This document shows positions 6,368 to 14,773 of a DNA stretch of 33,984 nt, in pieces; within the stretch, counting starts at the first letter, position 1, and each line of letters begins with the position of its first letter. The stretch comes from a virus. The notes below the pieces were generated by a model. It made no database searches and was not told the origin of the DNA. It was given only the letters and a program-made list of their open reading frames with translations. A program made the translations under genes and the position numbers. The stretch spans positions 1 through 33,984 of the IMG/VR virus record IMGVR_UViG_3300048922_000073, one strand, 5' to 3'.

Positions 6368-6580
6368 ATGACTAAACGCGATCAATATAACTTCATCCTG
6401 CACGTTCTCTTACCTGCTGTTGAGCGTGAAGGGCTGACGATTAAAACCCGCCGCGATGGTGAGTTAACCCTTTCTTCTGACGATCCCTCTGTTTCCTGCT
6501 TTATCGACGACATGCGCCAGCGCCTTACCACGGCGTTGCAGCGTCCGGCTGTTCCATCTTCCCCTTACGGAGTCCTGTAA
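6368..6580 (+). CDS. Small early protein, unknown
   Basis: 70 residues, soluble, with N-terminus MTKRDQYNFILHVLLPAVER and a central DGELTLSSDDPSVSCFIDDM. Its TAA is directly followed by the ATG of the methylase gene. Part of the early replication operon of P2-like phages; function not recognised. Confidence 0.65.
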   Translation: MTKRDQYNFILHVLLPAVEREGLTIKTRRDGELTLSSDDPSVSCFIDDMRQRLTTALQRPAVPSSPYGVL

Positions 6581-6581
6581 A

Positions 6582-7553
6582 ATGATCCGCCCGTTCATCA
6601 AATGGGCAGGGGGTAAAACCCGTGTCCTCCCTGACCTGCTGCCGCATCTTCCTAAAGCCGACTGCCTGATCGAACCGTTCGTAGGCGGCGCATCGGTATT
6701 TCTGGCGACTGAATACCGCCGCTATGTGCTGGCTGATATCAACCCGGATCTTATTAACCTGTATCGGGAAGTCACCCGCTACCCGGACTTAGTGATCGAT
6801 GCGGCCCGCGAACTGTTCAACAGTAAGAACAGCCCGCAGGGTTACAACGAAGTCCGCGCCGCGTTCAATAAGCAGGTGGGTACGGTAAAAAGCGGTGGGT
6901 TGCGTTATGGCGCTGAAATGGCGTGCATTATGCGCGCTGCTCAATTCCTGTATCTGAATCGCCACGGTTATAACGGCTTATGCCGATACAGCCGGAAAAC
7001 CGGCTTTAACGTGCCGTTTGGCAAGTATAAGAGCGTCTACTTTCCTGAAAATGAAATCCGCCTGTTTGCCGAAAAGGCCAACGATACAAAGGCAATATTT
7101 CTTTGCGCGCCGTTCCAGCGTTCTCTACAGGTCGTCACGGGTGGCGATGTTCTCGTTTACTGCGATCCGCCTTACCTGCCTGAAAGCAAAACAGCCGATT
7201 TTACCCAATACCACACTGAACCATTCACGGAAGACAACCACCGCCAGTTAGTCCAGGCACTGCTGGAAGTTAACCGTAAGCATGGCGTGAAGGTCGTCAT
7301 TTCCAATAGCGACACCGAAGCCTCCCGCGCGATTTATCAGCCTTTCAAGATGCACGAAATAAGCGTGCAACGTTCCGTCAGCACTGACAAAGACAACCGC
7401 CAGAAGGCCAAAGAAGTGATCGGCGTGCTGCCTGTCTGCGACTGCTGCGGGCGTTACGACGGAGGTTGCCCTGATTGTGGCGCCGTGATGGGTGATGCGA
7501 CTTACAACGCGATGGTTGCGGCAGGCACGTTTGACGATCTGGAGGCGTTTTAA
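6582..7553 (+). CDS. dam: DNA adenine methylase (Dam) with C-terminal Cys cluster
   Basis: 323 residues. Motifs of the D12-class GATC methylases: FIKWAGGKTRVL (residues 5-16, the AdoMet site), IEPFVGGASVF (about 32-42) and catalytic DPPY at 195-198 (YCDPPYLP). The core normally ends near residue 275. Here it is followed by about 45 residues with C286, C288, C289, C296 and C299 (CDCCGRYDGGCPDCG), which look like a small zinc knuckle and then an acidic tail. Orphan phage Dam enzymes protect phage DNA from restriction or alter methylation-sensitive control; no restriction enzyme gene is adjacent. Phage 186 carries a Dam in the same region. The stop overlaps the next start. Confidence 0.93.
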   Translation: MIRPFIKWAGGKTRVLPDLLPHLPKADCLIEPFVGGASVFLATEYRRYVLADINPDLINLYREVTRYPDLVIDAARELFNSKNSPQGYNEVRAAFNKQVGTVKSGGLRYGAEMACIMRAAQFLYLNRHGYNGLCRYSRKTGFNVPFGKYKSVYFPENEIRLFAEKANDTKAIFLCAPFQRSLQVVTGGDVLVYCDPPYLPESKTADFTQYHTEPFTEDNHRQLVQALLEVNRKHGVKVVISNSDTEASRAIYQPFKMHEISVQRSVSTDKDNRQKAKEVIGVLPVCDCCGRYDGGCPDCGAVMGDATYNAMVAAGTFDDLEAF

Positions 7554-7732
7554 TGAATCTTATAGACGCCTGGATCATTGAAATCATAAGCGTGAGTCGT
7601 GGCGAGATTGTGCCGTATTGGTTGGTTGAGGCGAAAGTAACAGCTTATGGAAGGGAATCAACAACCACAATTCTGAAGAAATCAGAAGAGGAAGCCAAAG
7701 CCGTTAAAGTAGGGGATGTAGTTCAAATATGA
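7553..7732 (+). CDS. Small early protein between dam and A, unknown
   Basis: 59 residues, beginning in the dam stop (TAATG) and ending in the A start (ATGA), so coupled on both sides. Sequence begins MNLIDAWIIEIISVSRGEI and ends EAKAVKVGDVVQI. The pattern suggests a small beta-barrel-like fold. Not recognised, but the four-base overlaps on both ends and coding pattern make it credible. Confidence 0.7.
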   Translation: MNLIDAWIIEIISVSRGEIVPYWLVEAKVTAYGRESTTTILKKSEEEAKAVKVGDVVQI

Positions 7733-10095
7733 CCACGGCAACCCGTGGCCGTCGCGCCCCTTCTCCACCTCCACCGTATCCGGGTAGCACTGACAATGCT
7801 ACCCCTTACGCTTATGGCGGGAACAAACCATACCAGCCGATTGGCGTTGATGTAGCGCCGGGGCTGGATGGTTTCGACTACCTCACGCCGGACGGCACGC
7901 GTAAGCATATTGCGTTCAGTGAATTGGTAGCGGAGGACGAAAAGCCGGAACGCAGTAAGCTGCTGCGTCGCCGCCTAGCTTCTCTTCCGCAGTATGTCCG
8001 CCGCCACTTTGCCGCGAAGCTTGATGCGCTGGATGCGAAAGACCGCAAAGCGGCAGATCACTGGCTGGTTAATACCTTTGAGCGCCACGTATTAACGCAT
8101 ATTGATAGCGTGAACAGTGTTTACCAGCCTAACACTGTGATGCCCGGTATTCTGCTGCCAATCCGCGATCAGCTTTTCCGTATGCTCTGGGCAGGGAAGA
8201 AAGAGTTAAAAAGACTGGCTTATACGCTTGCCGATATCTTTACGAGCGAGTTTATACGCGAGTCCGATCACCAATTGGCGCGCACCGGCGATCCTGAGTT
8301 CGCGGCGCTTTCTGGCTATGGCCGTATTGCGTCGCTGGCGGTGCATCTAAAAACGCCGATCCCCGGATGGACAGCGTATTGCAATGAAGAACTTGAAGCG
8401 GAGGACGCGTTACGCGCGGTTCTCCGTCTTGAGTCACCGCAGTGGTGGTTAAACCGCCTGCGCCGTATACATGCCCGGTGGCGTGAGCATTTGATGATCG
8501 CAGCGGGATACGTCCAGAAAAAATCTTCTCCATACAGTAGCGCCCCGTGCCTTACGGAATGGCTGGCCCAGAAAAAGGCTAACCGTGAATACCTTAAGGC
8601 TATGGAACTGGAAGACCAGGACACGGGCGAGCGCATTTCCCTGATCGATAAAGTCGCCGGCAGTGTTGCCAATCCGGCCAACCGTCGCCGAGAACTCATG
8701 ACGAGAATGCGCGGATTTGAAGATCTGGCGAAGCTGGAAGGGCTGGCCGGTGACTTCTACACGCTGACAGCGCCTTCCCGCTATCACGCTATGCAGCATA
8801 ACGGGCGCCGTAATAACAAATACTGTGGCGCGTCGCCGCGTGAGACACAGCAATATCTTTGCAAAGTCTGGGCGAGAACCCGCGCCGCATGGAAGAGAAA
8901 AGGGATCCGCGTTTTCGGCTTTCGTGTTGTTGAACCGCACCACGATGCAACGCCACACTGGCACTTACTTCTTTTCATGCGCCCGGAAAAGGTCGAACAG
9001 GCGCGCGATATCTTCCGAAAATATGCCCTGAGAGAAGACGGCAACGAGCCGGGCGCGTGGGAGCACCGCCTTGAATTTAAACCGATTGAGGACGCTTTAG
9101 GCAGCGCAACCGGCTACATAGCGAAATACATTTCGAAGAATATCGATGGCTTCGCGCTGGATGGTGAGAAGGACGACGAAACCGGGGAAGACCTGAAAGA
9201 AATGTCACTCCGCGTTAGCGCGTGGGCGTCGCGCTGGTCAATTCGCCAGTTTCAGCAGATCGGCGGCGCGCCGGTCACGGTATATCGGGAACTTCGCCGC
9301 CTGGGCGATCGCGAACTGGTGTTACACCCTGAACTGGAAACCGCCCGGCAGGCCGCTAACGGTGGCGAATGGGATAACTACGTATTAGCCCAGGGTGGCC
9401 CGTTGGTTGAGCGCGATAAGCTGCGCATCCGTCTGAACTATGAAACCACTGAAAATGGCAATGCCTACGGCGATAACGTCCAGCGAATCACTGGTATTTA
9501 CTGCCCGATTACGGGCAATGACTCTTTGATCTTCACCCGCACCACACAATACAAAATCGTGCCGAAGCGCCAGAGCGCTGACGGTATGGCCGTTGACGTT
9601 GGTTTTTCAGGCGGCAGCGCCGCCCCTCGGAGTTCTGTCAATAACTGTACGCGGGATCCCGCGACAGGTGCAGACGGTCTTGAACATGCTGATCACGAAG
9701 TGGGCGAGACGGTGAATTTTGATGCGCTTTCCCGGCAGGAAAAGAGGGTGCTGGCGCAGCGACTTAATGACGATGTGCGGAGTAAACGTAAAAAGCGGCC
9801 ACCGGAACGGGAAGAGGGGGTCGGGCTATCAGTCAAAGAGCAGCAGATCAGTGAACTGCTGGCGCTGCGCGGGGTTGATGCCAGCGCCAGAATGGTCAGA
9901 TCGATTATGGCCGGTGCGTCAGTGGCGTGCGGTGATCTCATTATGACCGTGCAGGATGGGCGGCTGATATCGCGCAACCGAGCCGCGTCGGGGCTGGATA
10001 AACTGCCGTCGCAGGTGATGGCGGCGAAGAAAAAGACAAGCGACCTTTTGAACAGAATGAAGGTGGCTTTTTCGAACGCAAACGGCGATGCATGA
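7729..10095 (+). CDS. A: gpA, rolling-circle replication initiator (HUH endonuclease)
   Basis: 788 residues (P2 gpA is 761). The metal-binding HUH motif is H410-W-H412 (in ATPHWHLLLF), and the paired catalytic tyrosines are Y463 and Y467 (GYIAKYISKN), with the spacing of P2 Y450/Y454. gpA nicks the phage origin, joins covalently to the 5' end and starts single-stranded rolling-circle replication with host Rep. The N-terminal 30 residues are Pro-rich; the C-terminal 150 residues are charged and less conserved. ATG overlaps the previous stop (ATGA). The origin lies inside the gene near codon 630. Confidence 0.96.
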   Translation: MTTATRGRRAPSPPPPYPGSTDNATPYAYGGNKPYQPIGVDVAPGLDGFDYLTPDGTRKHIAFSELVAEDEKPERSKLLRRRLASLPQYVRRHFAAKLDALDAKDRKAADHWLVNTFERHVLTHIDSVNSVYQPNTVMPGILLPIRDQLFRMLWAGKKELKRLAYTLADIFTSEFIRESDHQLARTGDPEFAALSGYGRIASLAVHLKTPIPGWTAYCNEELEAEDALRAVLRLESPQWWLNRLRRIHARWREHLMIAAGYVQKKSSPYSSAPCLTEWLAQKKANREYLKAMELEDQDTGERISLIDKVAGSVANPANRRRELMTRMRGFEDLAKLEGLAGDFYTLTAPSRYHAMQHNGRRNNKYCGASPRETQQYLCKVWARTRAAWKRKGIRVFGFRVVEPHHDATPHWHLLLFMRPEKVEQARDIFRKYALREDGNEPGAWEHRLEFKPIEDALGSATGYIAKYISKNIDGFALDGEKDDETGEDLKEMSLRVSAWASRWSIRQFQQIGGAPVTVYRELRRLGDRELVLHPELETARQAANGGEWDNYVLAQGGPLVERDKLRIRLNYETTENGNAYGDNVQRITGIYCPITGNDSLIFTRTTQYKIVPKRQSADGMAVDVGFSGGSAAPRSSVNNCTRDPATGADGLEHADHEVGETVNFDALSRQEKRVLAQRLNDDVRSKRKKRPPEREEGVGLSVKEQQISELLALRGVDASARMVRSIMAGASVACGDLIMTVQDGRLISRNRAASGLDKLPSQVMAAKKKTSDLLNRMKVAFSNANGDA
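9610..9641 (+). other. ori: Phage replication origin (gpA nick region)
   Basis: Inside A. CCTCGGAGTTCTGTCAA (9625-9641) closely resembles the P2 gpA nicking sequence as I recall it (CCTCGGAGTCCTGTCAA). It is directly preceded by the hairpin GGCGGC-AGC-GCCGCC (9610-9624), as expected of rolling-circle origins. P2 also carries its origin within A. Confidence 0.7.
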
Positions 10096-10250
10096 AGAAG
10101 CATTATACTGTGGAATAGCTGTTTCTTTATTGTGCAACCAAGCGGTTATTTGGCTTCAGTTATCCGGAATTGTTTTAGGATTCACAGAATTGAGTGGTTT
10201 TATTTATGTATATCTATGAGGCCACTTGGCAAAAACTCATGGGATTTAAA

Positions 10251-10562
10251 ATGACTGATATAACTAAAGACGATCTATTGTACAAAGACTACAACTGGAA
10301 AGCGAAAGCGCAGGGTGATGATCCAACAAAACGGAAAGCAGATGGTGATCGTTTCAGCCGTCATGAAGGTTATGAAATGCTTTATCTGCTCAATACGGGA
10401 TTTGGAAACAGTTCTGAGCTATCTATTGAAACCAAACAGCGGATTGAATGGGCCATTCGTGAGCATTTGCCAGCAGGTACGCAATCGCGGACTGACGTAG
10501 TTGATTGGGTAGTAAAAAATAACGAGGCCATCAAAACGGCATATGCGAAAGTAAAAAAATAG
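10251..10562 (+). CDS. Accessory protein in the A-to-portal slot, unknown
   Basis: 103 residues from ATG at 10251 (GGGA seven bases upstream); in-frame starts further up have no ribosome site. Soluble and charged: DDLLYKDYNWKAKAQGDD at the N-terminus, RFSRHEGYEMLYLLN centrally, VVDWVVKNNEAIKTAYAKVK at the end. It is more AT-rich than the phage core and ends at a strong terminator. In P2 the same interval carries old and tin, which exclude other phages, and P2-like phages use it as a hotspot for anti-phage genes. Function is unknown; the context makes a defence or anti-defence role a candidate. Confidence 0.75.
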   Translation: MTDITKDDLLYKDYNWKAKAQGDDPTKRKADGDRFSRHEGYEMLYLLNTGFGNSSELSIETKQRIEWAIREHLPAGTQSRTDVVDWVVKNNEAIKTAYAKVKK

Positions 10563-10579
10563 CTTTAACTTGTTATTCA

Positions 10580-10606
10580 AACACCCCACATGTTGGGGTG
10601 TTTTTT
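10580..10606 (+). terminator. Strong terminator after the accessory gene
   Basis: ACACCCCA-acatg-TTGGGGTGT stem followed by TTTTTT, 18 bases after the stop. It should insulate the early operon and the accessory gene from the cos region. Confidence 0.9.
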
Positions 10607-10743
10607 GTTGGTGATAAATTGATGCATTAAATCGCACGTAAATGCACAACTTTTATGATGGTGATTTTTCAAGAGCAGACCAGACGGGGCGGGCCTTCCG
10701 CTGGTCTGCACATTTGCACAAAAAAGCGGGGTTTCTGCGTGCG

Positions 10744-10762
10744 GGCGAGGCGGGGGAATGAG
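10744..10762. other. cos: cos site (cohesive end, 19 bases)
   Basis: GGCGAGGCGGGGGAATGAG matches the P2/186 cohesive end GGCGAGGCGGGGAAAGCAC over its first 12 bases and sits exactly where P2 has cos, between A and Q. The non-coding interval 10607-10972 also holds the Q terminator and GC-rich flanks likely to be terminase binding sites. No gene is seen in it. Confidence 0.75.
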
Positions 10763-10867
10763 CGCGCGCTGAGGGGTGGGATAGGGTCGGTATTATCTGC
10801 GCCGATTTTCGCGCCGCTGCGCCTCGCTGCAGCGTCGTTTTCGGTTCGCCGTGGTGGTTTGAGGCAA

Positions 10868-10902
10868 AAGAAAAGCCCCTGCCAGCGGGCTGCTGAGGGG
10901 CT
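10868..10902 (-). terminator. Terminator of the leftward P-Q transcript
   Basis: On the minus strand AAGCCCCT and AGGGGCTT arms, enclosing a 15-base loop that can itself pair, are followed by TTCTTTT. It lies about 70 bases after the Q stop. Confidence 0.75.
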
Positions 10903-10972
10903 TATGTGCGGTGTGGTCAGTTGCGGCCGTGCTGGCCGTTCCACGGTGGTGGTGAGTGTGTCCGGGCTGGCG

Positions 10973-12021
10973 TCAGATCGCTGCCTGCAATAGTGCGTAA
11001 GGGTTGAAGCGCACCACATCGATCCCCAGCCAGTCGTTTAACTCTTTCAGGCTTTCTTGTATCGGGGCCAGTTCGTTGATGGAAAACACCTTCGCCGCTT
11101 TCTCTACGTCGCCAAAGCCACCGGAGTTATTCGGCATTACCCCCATCAGAACGGGCGGCACGCGGTGCGCGGCTAACAGGTCGTCGCGGGTGGCGTCTTT
11201 GATGCCGGTAAACTCATCCTTCGCCGCCACCTGGCTGAACGGCATAATTTGCAGGCCGTCTTTTTTCCGCCCGCCGCGTAGACAAACAGGTTTTTAAAAG
11301 CACCGTTGCCGCGTGCATCTTTCAGCGACTTCTTAAGCTTTTCCACATCGTTATTATTCGCTACCGGGTCAGTGAGGTAGACGATCACCCCCGCATGACT
11401 GCCGTTAATGTAGTAGTTGCGGCGAAATACCGTTGCTTCACCGTTCAGCATGGCGCTTTGTAGCGCGGCCAGATATTCCGGCGCGCCGTAGATCTCCTGG
11501 TGCGGGCTGGGGTTCTTGATCTGGCAGACGCTGCCCGGTTCGAACGCGTGATCGTCAACGTAGCGCGGAACAAACCAGAATTGCGCCGGGTCTATGCCGC
11601 GCCGCGTATATTTTGCCTGGCTGTGCCGCAGCTCGATCGGCTGGCCGAGTCGGTTGCGGCGGCATTCCATGTAACAGTTACCGAAAATTAAATAATCCTG
11701 CACCAAGGCGGTGAACTCCTGCCGGGTCAACAGCGGGTGCGGTATGTAGCAACTGGCGATAACATTGCGTTTAAATATCAGCGGTGACTGGTGATAGGCG
11801 GCAACGTCGAACATGCGCGCCAGCCCGTAGGGGCTGATCGGTGGTTCATACCAGCGGCCATTGTTATGGCATTCGAGGCACTCCATAAGAGACGCGCGAT
11901 CGTTGACTGCGATCGGGTCGCCAAAGCTGAAAGATTCCACGCTTTCCAGCGGGGTGGCTGCGTTGCTGGCCGTGCTGGCTGGCGCAGCAGTTGGCGCCCT
12001 GAATTTCTTTTTGCCGCTCAA
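10973..12021 (-). pseudogene. Q: Portal protein gpQ, broken by a one-base frameshift
   Basis: Two reading frames together cover P2 Q (344 residues). The first, from TTG 12021 with GGAGGAG six bases upstream, runs through GRWYEPPISPYGLA, YTRRGIDPAQFWFVP, FRRNYYINGSHAGVI and NLFVYAAGGKK, then leaves the family at about residue 253 and ends at 11173. The second continues with DGLQIMPFSQVAAKDEF, DLLAAHRVPPVLMG and GGFGDVEKAAKVF to 10973. The break is at a T6 run (11261-11266; A6 on the coding strand); one extra A restores a 349-residue protein. The portal dodecamer is essential for packaging, so the prophage would make no particles unless this is a sequencing error or a slippage site. Confidence 0.88.
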
Positions 12022-13734
12022 TTAAAACTCCTCCACAAAACTGCCGTTATCGCCGGTCACTTCCGCGCCGATCGGTTCGTTATAAATGCCCTGCATAGTT
12101 GCCCATGCCAGATCGCCGTGATTGCTGCCACGGGCCCGATCGGACTGGTAGGTAATAACGCCGCCTGCGGTGACTTTACGCACGGTCATAAACGACTGTG
12201 CGAGATCCATCATTCCGGCGTCGAACTCAAAGCGCCCGGCACGAATGACCATCAACATTTTGAGCACCATCGACCGCTTAAGAACCGGTGAATAGTTGTA
12301 TTTAACCGCCTGCGGGAAGAACTTGATCACCAGTTGATAAACCGCATCGCCGATCCCTGTGCCGTCGATAGCAATGTGCTGCACGTTGTAGCGGGTGGTG
12401 ATCTCTTTAATAAATTTGGCCTGCTCTTCGTACTCCATGCCGCGTAACTGGTGGCGCTCTACCGCGCGGAACTTACCACCCGGCACGGCTGGCGGAGCCA
12501 GCACAACCAGCCCGGCGCTGTCGCCTTTGCCGCTGCTGCCGTTGGGGTCATAGCTTACCCAGACAGGGCGGTTACCCAGCGGGCGGGGTGCAAACGGGTT
12601 CCAGTCCGGCCACGCGTCCGGCATGTAGCCATCAACGCCGCAGCCCAGAATTGCGTTGTAGTCGAAGGCGCGTTCCCCGGCTTTAACGAACATGCAGCCG
12701 TACAGGTTGGCGTATTCATCGGGGGAGTTCTCGTTACGGATTTCATCGGTATCAACCAAATCGAAGCCGAGCTTCACGGCGTCTTCCAGCGTGACTATCT
12801 GGCGCCAGATGTTATCTCTGCCCAGCTTGCCGTTTTTGAGCGCCTTATAACTGGTGTCGATATCCACCCGATCAGCCCGTGAACGGTGCTTATTGAACTG
12901 ATCGCCAGTCCAGAAGGGATAGGCTTCATGTTCTTCACTGGAAGGCGTAGAAAAGTAGGTGCGGCGTAGCCCTTTGTGGGTCGCCATGCCTGCGGCGACT
13001 TTGCGCAGGTTGATGAAGTTGCTGATCCAGAAGGCTTCATCCATGTACAGATCGCCGGTGTAGCTCTGTGCCGTCGCGGCAGAGGTGCCGAGAAAGTACA
13101 GCGTTGCGCCGTTGCTCAATACGATGGCGTCGCCGCCTTTGAGTTCTACACCGATTTCCTGTGCCAGCTTCTGAATGAACCGCTTGAACTGGAACGCCTG
13201 GGCACGGCTGGCTGACAGGAATATCTGGTTATTTCCGGTTTCCAGCGCACGCAACAGCGCTTGGCGGGCAAAGTACCAGGTGGCACCAATTTGGCGCGAT
13301 TTGAGGATAAAGCGGTTACGCCGGTTCCACTGTTTGAACCAGCGTTTTTGATGCTCGTATAGCGAATCAAAGACCAGGGCGCGAAGCTGGGTTATCTGTT
13401 CTTCGGTGAAATGGTTTTTCGGGGTCTTCGCCTTCTTCTCTTTCTCCTGGTCGCGTCGCTCATGCCGTTCAAAGCGGTCAAGCTGGCGCGCCAGCAGGTC
13501 AATTTCTTTGAAGTCCTTCGGGGTTTTGTCGTCCTTTTCCACCAGGCGCAGGTAACGAACATGCGTGCGATCCTGCACCCGCTGCATGGGGGTGGCTTTA
13601 TCCCATTCATAGCGGCGGCGCCAACTGTAGATCGTGTTAATGCTCACCCCGATTTCCTTAGAAATCTGAGTGATGCTAAACGCCTGCCAGTAGAGGCTTT
13701 TGGCTTTTGTGCTTAGGTCTTCGGCTGTATTCAT
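12022..13734 (-). CDS. P: Terminase large (ATPase) subunit gpP
   Basis: 570 residues (P2 P is 590). An N-terminal helix-turn-helix (about 10-42, FSITQISKEIGVSINTIYSW) is typical of P2 gpP. Walker A-like ILKSRQIGAT (143-152) and Walker B LYMDE (229-233) power DNA translocation. The C-terminal nuclease fold shows VSYDPNGSSGKGDSAG and IAIDGTGIGD with its acidic residues. With gpM it cuts at cos and packages DNA into gpN procapsids through the portal. Q begins at the very next base after its stop. No Shine-Dalgarno precedes ATG 13734, and the inferred late start site is only a few bases upstream. Confidence 0.95.
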   Translation of the reverse strand: MNTAEDLSTKAKSLYWQAFSITQISKEIGVSINTIYSWRRRYEWDKATPMQRVQDRTHVRYLRLVEKDDKTPKDFKEIDLLARQLDRFERHERRDQEKEKKAKTPKNHFTEEQITQLRALVFDSLYEHQKRWFKQWNRRNRFILKSRQIGATWYFARQALLRALETGNNQIFLSASRAQAFQFKRFIQKLAQEIGVELKGGDAIVLSNGATLYFLGTSAATAQSYTGDLYMDEAFWISNFINLRKVAAGMATHKGLRRTYFSTPSSEEHEAYPFWTGDQFNKHRSRADRVDIDTSYKALKNGKLGRDNIWRQIVTLEDAVKLGFDLVDTDEIRNENSPDEYANLYGCMFVKAGERAFDYNAILGCGVDGYMPDAWPDWNPFAPRPLGNRPVWVSYDPNGSSGKGDSAGLVVLAPPAVPGGKFRAVERHQLRGMEYEEQAKFIKEITTRYNVQHIAIDGTGIGDAVYQLVIKFFPQAVKYNYSPVLKRSMVLKMLMVIRAGRFEFDAGMMDLAQSFMTVRKVTAGGVITYQSDRARGSNHGDLAWATMQGIYNEPIGAEVTGDNGSFVEEF

Positions 13735-13742
13735 GGCAACAG

Positions 13743-13798
13743 GCTATCGCGCTCGCGCGCGCAACAATATCGCCGCTGGTTGTCGCCTGAGTCCGACA
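13743..13798 (-). promoter_or_regulatory. Leftward late promoter (P, Q)
   Basis: Ogr-type dyad TGT-N12-ACA at 13798-13781 read leftward, then ACAA...TTGTT (13783-13760), a GCGCGCGCG tract (13762-13754) and a -10-like GATAGC (13748-13743). It shares this layout with the V and D promoters. There is no -35 hexamer, as expected for an activator-dependent promoter. Confidence 0.65.
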
Positions 13799-13838
13799 AA
13801 GTGAAGGCTTTGCGCCTTCCGGCTGCAAAGGGAATGAT
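13781..13838 (+). promoter_or_regulatory. Rightward late promoter (O, N, M, L and on)
   Basis: The same dyad TGT-N12-ACA (13781-13798) read rightward; a -10-like AATGAT at 13833-13838 puts the dyad centre near -55, the P2 rule. It shares the activator site with the P promoter. The O start at 13888 lies downstream of the inferred transcript start. Confidence 0.7.
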
Positions 13839-13887
13839 TGGGGCACTGGTTAATATCAATCGCTTACCAACCCGGAGCTTTGTCACC

Positions 13888-14733
13888 ATGCCAATGACAA
13901 ATTTTTTCCGCGCCGCAGTAGAGGGCGCAACCTGTGACGGCCGCGTGCTGGAACGTCAGCACATCACCGAAATGGCCGAACAGTACGATCCCCAGGTCTA
14001 TGGCGCCCGCGTCAATCTGGAGCACATTTTAGGCTGGTCGCCGACAAGCGATTTCCGCGCGTATGGTGATGTGGTCGAGACTAAAACCGAAGAGATTGCC
14101 GAAGGCCCGTTAAAGGGCAAGCTGGCGCTTCTGGTAAAGGTGGACGCCACGGACGAACTGGTCGAACTGAAGAAGAAACGCCAGAAAATCTACCATAGCG
14201 TTGAGGTGCATCCGTCCTTTGCCGATACCGGCAAGGCCTACCTTATGGGGCTGGCCTGTACCGATAACCCGGCGAGCCTGGGCACCGAAATGATGAAGTT
14301 TTGCACCCAGAACGCCAGCGCCAACCCACTGGCTGCGCGTCACTACGCACCTGAATGCTTCTTCACTGAAACCCTGGAATCATCCCTCGAATTTGCGCAG
14401 GAAGAGCCGCCAGCGTCCGACACCGGGAAGAACTTCTTTTCCCGTATCAAGGAAATGCTGACCGGAACCCGCCAGCACTTCGATCGTGAAAATGGCGATA
14501 TCCGCCAGGCGGTTGAACTGGTAGCGGAAAGCCAGGGTGAATTGCTGGACAAGATGGAAAAACTGAGCGCAGGGCAGCTTAAGAATAAGCAGACCGCCGA
14601 AGCAGTGGATAAGTTGCGCTCTGAGTTCGACGAGATGAAAGCGCAGCTTTCTACCCAGGACGCCAGCAAATACCGCCGCACGGAAGCGACCGGCGCAACT
14701 GAAAAATCTAACGCCCAGCTTGCTGACTGCTGA
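13888..14733 (+). CDS. O: Capsid scaffolding protein and protease gpO
   Basis: 281 residues from ATG 13888, preceded by GGAG (13874-13877). A longer frame opens at TTG 13780 but would start inside the promoter. P2 O is 284 residues with catalytic D19, H48, S107; here D17 (CDGR), H46 (NLEH) and S104 (IYHSVEV) take those places. The N-terminal serine protease matures the capsid proteins, and the C-terminal coiled region (about 190-260, QAVELVAESQGELLDKMEKL) scaffolds gpN shells. It is the first gene of the rightward head operon. Confidence 0.95.
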   Translation: MPMTNFFRAAVEGATCDGRVLERQHITEMAEQYDPQVYGARVNLEHILGWSPTSDFRAYGDVVETKTEEIAEGPLKGKLALLVKVDATDELVELKKKRQKIYHSVEVHPSFADTGKAYLMGLACTDNPASLGTEMMKFCTQNASANPLAARHYAPECFFTETLESSLEFAQEEPPASDTGKNFFSRIKEMLTGTRQHFDRENGDIRQAVELVAESQGELLDKMEKLSAGQLKNKQTAEAVDKLRSEFDEMKAQLSTQDASKYRRTEATGATEKSNAQLADC

Positions 14734-14773
14734 TCGCCGCCAGTAACGAAGGAACAGTACAGGAAATATAACT

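Noticed and set aside
6582-7553. Restriction-modification system
   Set aside because: The Dam gene is alone; neighbouring small genes show no nuclease motif, so it is treated as an orphan methylase.
10655-11019. Overlapping frames of over 110 codons across the cos interval on both strands
   Set aside because: GC-rich non-coding DNA gives long open frames by chance; they cross the cos site and the Q terminator and encode low-complexity Arg-rich peptides.
13741-13770. GC-alternating tracts as CRISPR or satellite repeats
   Set aside because: Only three short copies, each inside a late promoter; no spacer-repeat pattern.
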